A stretch of 46,311 bases of DNA, from contig JABAAW010000007.1 of assembly GCA_014238535.1 (NCBI GenBank), positions 4,942-51,252 of the forward strand. Direction: 5' to 3'. Of the stretch, positions 43,593 through 46,311 are shown in pieces; positions within the stretch are counted from its first letter, which is position 1, and each line of letters starts with the position of its first letter. A program made the translations under genes and the position numbers. Below the pieces are notes generated by a model, which saw nothing but the letters and a program-made list of their open reading frames with translations, was not told the origin of the DNA and did not search any database. The stretch is from Alphaproteobacteria bacterium (GTDB taxonomy: Bacteria; Pseudomonadota; Alphaproteobacteria; JABAAW01).

Positions 43593-45125
43593 ATGCCGAT
43601 AGCGCTACGCATGCCTGCACTTTCCCCGACGATGAAGGTTGGAACGCTTGCTCGTTGGTGCGTGAAAGTAGGAGAGAAGGTTGATGCTGGAACTCTGCTG
43701 GCTGAGATCGAAACGGACAAGGCTGTTATGGAATATGAGAGTGCTGATAATGGTACGGTTGCGCGGCTGCTGGTAGCGGAGGGGACGAAGAATGTTTCGG
43801 TCAACACCCCTATCGCCTTGCTATTGGAAGAAGGCGAGGGGGATGATGCGGTTGAGCAATTTTTAAAAGAACAGCAGCAAGAGAAACCACAAGAGCTGGC
43901 ATCGGAGGGCAAAGACGAGAACGGAGCTAAGCAAGAACGACCTGTTCCAGCTACACCTTCGAAGGTTGCGAATGAAGAGTCAGCTGCCCCATCGCTAGCG
44001 AATACCAATACCAATACCAATGCTTCGGCAAAGCAGTCTGCAAACTTGTCTGCGAGTCCTCCCCACGCGAGCCCTCCCCACGCGAGTCCCCCTTACGCGA
44101 GTCCATTGGCACGGCGTATTGCGGAGCGAGATAAGGTTTCGCTAACGGGAGTTATGGGCACTGGTGCGCACGGCAAGATAGTAGCTGCGGATGTTTCCTC
44201 GCCGATAGATGGAGCAGGAGGGTATGAGCGCGCTGCGCGTGTTTTTGCGAGCCCGCGGGCTCGTTCGCGAGCGCGCGAGTCTGGTATAGCGATCGCTGAG
44301 CTTCGCGGTAGTGGTCCTGAAGGTCGTATTGTACTAGCGGATGTTGAGCGAGTGATTGGTGGAGGTACTGGAGCTTTGCCAGATTTTTCTGAGATTCCGC
44401 TTGAAACGCCATTTGAGTTACGCGAGCATTCCTCAATGCGCTCGGTTATAGCCGAGCGTCTTAGTTTGTCAAAAAGCACTATCCCCCACTTTTACCTGAC
44501 GGTATCCTGCCGTTTGGATTCGCTGCTACTGCTCCGCGAGCATATAAACCATCATTACGAGCACCTTCACAAGGCAAATTCGTCGCGACCTTTTAGGGTA
44601 TCTTTGAACGACTTGCTGGTAAAAGGTCTTGCGCTTGCGCTGAACGATTGTAGAGATGCGAATGTTGCGTGGGGAGAAGAAGGCTTGAAGCAATTTTTGC
44701 GTGTTGATGTAGCGGTAGCGGTAGCGGTAGCGGGAGGCTTATTGACTCCGATTATTCGCGATGCGGCTGCCAAGCCCTTCGATGTAGTATCATCAGAGTT
44801 GCGTTCTATGATTACGCGCGCGCGCGAAGGTAGCCTACAGCCGCACGAATATAGTGGCGGAACGATTACGATATCGAATCTTGGAATGTATGGCATTAGC
44901 AATTTTCAGGCGGTTATCAATCCCCCGCAGGCGGCGATTTTTGCTATTGGAGCGGCGGAGGATGTGCTTGTGCGCGATAAGTTGAATGGCACTATTGTAT
45001 CTGAGAAGCGTGTTAATGTGACATTATCTGCTGACCATCGGGCGATTGATGGAGCGATTGGAGCCCAGTTATGCGCTTCGTTTAAGAATATTATCGAGCA
45101 CCCAATATCGATTATACTTTCGTAA
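43593..45125 (+). CDS. pdhC: Pyruvate dehydrogenase E2 component (dihydrolipoamide acetyltransferase)
   Basis: Lipoyl domain 'MPALSPTMKVGTLARWCVKVGEKVDAGTLLAEIETDKAVMEYES', E3-binding domain 'ASPRARSRARESGIAIAELRGSGPEGRIVLADV', catalytic 'LSADHRAIDGAIGAQL'; ORF track starts earlier at 43485. Confidence 0.95.
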   Translation: MPIALRMPALSPTMKVGTLARWCVKVGEKVDAGTLLAEIETDKAVMEYESADNGTVARLLVAEGTKNVSVNTPIALLLEEGEGDDAVEQFLKEQQQEKPQELASEGKDENGAKQERPVPATPSKVANEESAAPSLANTNTNTNASAKQSANLSASPPHASPPHASPPYASPLARRIAERDKVSLTGVMGTGAHGKIVAADVSSPIDGAGGYERAARVFASPRARSRARESGIAIAELRGSGPEGRIVLADVERVIGGGTGALPDFSEIPLETPFELREHSSMRSVIAERLSLSKSTIPHFYLTVSCRLDSLLLLREHINHHYEHLHKANSSRPFRVSLNDLLVKGLALALNDCRDANVAWGEEGLKQFLRVDVAVAVAVAGGLLTPIIRDAAAKPFDVVSSELRSMITRAREGSLQPHEYSGGTITISNLGMYGISNFQAVINPPQAAIFAIGAAEDVLVRDKLNGTIVSEKRVNVTLSADHRAIDGAIGAQLCASFKNIIEHPISIILS

Positions 45126-45133
45126 AAATAGTC

Positions 45134-45160
45134 TTGACAATCGTATTTATTTGCTATAGC
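45134..45160 (+). promoter_or_regulatory. Candidate sigma70-type promoter downstream of pdhC
   Basis: TTGACA (45134-45139), 15-nt spacer, TATAGC (45155-45160); spacing is suboptimal. Confidence 0.35.
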
Positions 45161-45277
45161 GTCCCTACATGGTGTAATACATTTGTGTGTAATGTGTGTT
45201 TGCTGTATGGGAAGGCTTGTTGTTGGTTTTTGCAAGCGTGTAGACTCTGATGCTAGTTATGGGGCAGGAAGAAACAG

Positions 45278-45430
45278 CAGAGATGGACTTGGATTTTTCT
45301 TGAGTCGCCATCTCTGTGTCCGTGGTTTGGAGCAGAATGGCTCCGCGAGTTATAGGCTACTGGTTATTACTTTTAGCTATTTTGGCTTTATGTATAGGTA
45401 GCGAGCAGGCTTTTTGATCTGCCTTTTTGT
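45278..45430 (+). ncRNA. Candidate structured leader or small RNA: three successive hairpins ending in a T-rich tract
   Basis: CAGAGATGG/CCATCTCTG (45278-45316), GGAGC/GCTCC (45329-45344), AGGC/GCCT followed by TTTTTG (~45405-45430). Confidence 0.35.
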
Positions 45431-45522
45431 TTGAGGTCGGTTGTTTTGTGTGTGTGACTCGTTATATTCAGGCTCTGTCATGCGATTTGTTTGCGTATGG
45501 TTGGGTATAGGAGAAAGGTGCT

Positions 45523-46311
45523 GTGCTACAGCAAGACTACATTATTGAGAATGTTGACGAATCGAAGTTATCGCGTGCGTCGCGCTCGAACTTGCGCTCA
45601 TTGCGCTTGAGCGCGTTGCTATCTACGACGGCGCTGGCATTTTTTTTAGAAGGCTGTGGCTCTGGCGGTGGTGGTTCTCGCCCTGAGGTTTCTATTGATT
45701 CTTCGACTGCGGGTGGAGTTAACAGAGAGAATACTCTTACTATTGAGGATACTGTATCGGGAGATATTGCGCACTATAGCGTAACTAGTCGCGATATTGT
45801 TGCTGGCGAGTTTCCGGATATTGAGGGTCGCGCTGTAACCGAGCTTGTAGAAATGATCGAGGTTGATGGTTCGGGTAATGCTGTCCCTGGTGGAGAGGTT
45901 AGGGAAGTAATCAAGGCATTAGAAACTGAAGAAGAGGTTGATGCTGAAGGTAATATAGTCCAGGTAACTACTTTGGTAGAGCTTACGCTTTTACCTGGGA
46001 ATAGACAGGTTCGTATTACGGAAGAAACTAGGGATAACGAGCCTAGTGTAACTACTATCACAACGGAAAGTTTGTATGCGGGTAGGTCTCCCTATTTGAC
46101 TGAGTATGCGCGTCGGACTGAGATAATTGCTAACGATGGTAGCGGTAATGTGGTCTATCGTTTAGATAGGTTTTCTGATGAGGATTTACTAAATATTATA
46201 GATTCTCGTGTTGAAACTAGAGAGTTATATCCTGATGGTAGCATTAGCAGGCAAATCATGAGAAGGAACTATGAGACTCCCCCTGCGACGATTTCTCCTG
46301 CTGGTGCGACC
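45523..46311 (+). CDS. Putative lipoprotein/secreted protein with Gly-rich post-lipobox linker; runs off the window end (3' partial)
   Basis: GTG start after AGGAGAAAG; 'LSALLSTTALAFFLEGCGSGGGGSRPEVSIDSSTAGG' then an acidic, Thr-rich region; frame open to 46311 (263 codons), missing from the ORF track because no stop is reached. Confidence 0.72.
   Translation, partial: MLQQDYIIENVDESKLSRASRSNLRSLRLSALLSTTALAFFLEGCGSGGGGSRPEVSIDSSTAGGVNRENTLTIEDTVSGDIAHYSVTSRDIVAGEFPDIEGRAVTELVEMIEVDGSGNAVPGGEVREVIKALETEEEVDAEGNIVQVTTLVELTLLPGNRQVRITEETRDNEPSVTTITTESLYAGRSPYLTEYARRTEIIANDGSGNVVYRLDRFSDEDLLNIIDSRVETRELYPDGSISRQIMRRNYETPPATISPAGAT

Noticed and set aside
45183-45401. 72-aa ORF MCVMCVCCMGRLVVGFCKRV...
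   Set aside because: Low-complexity Cys/Val start in G/T-rich DNA, spans the intergenic hairpins, and shows no conserved pattern.

Overview
This 46.3 kb window looks like part of an alphaproteobacterial-type chromosome, mostly housekeeping genes. In order it carries: gatA (3' end)-gatB; an M23 peptidase and a bactofilin; tRNA-Ala(TGC); an A/T-rich orphan membrane-protein gene; pyrC-pyrE-SNase; mscS; galE; dinB; tRNA-His; glmU-glmS; a CxxCH-containing chemoreceptor; an N-formylglutamate amidohydrolase; a methyltransferase; an interrupted tRNA-Lys; pdxH; a FlaG-like ORF; a BCCT transporter; a divergent PrtD-like ABC/HlyD-like pair; gltX-nadE-GST; hfq-hflX; MATE; sufA / sufT-sufS-sufD-sufC; ftsB-like; pdhA-pdhB-pdhC; and the start of a large putative lipoprotein. 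The strongest unusual signal is at 21621-22004 (minus strand). There a tRNA-Lys(UUU) gene is split in the anticodon loop by a ~311-nt insertion. The insertion carries the conserved core of a group I (IC3-like) self-splicing intron: a P2 hairpin with a GAAA loop, P4, and P7 pairing GACTG/CAGTC. Its P8 region holds a 13-nt tandem repeat. Secondary points of interest are an ABC transporter whose NBD keeps Walker A but appears to have lost the signature, catalytic Glu and H-loop residues, an abrupt AT-rich tail on its HlyD-like partner, a suf cluster without sufB, two structured intergenic regions that may encode ncRNAs, and a strong strand compositional asymmetry. All calls come from reading the sequence and translations; no searches were run.
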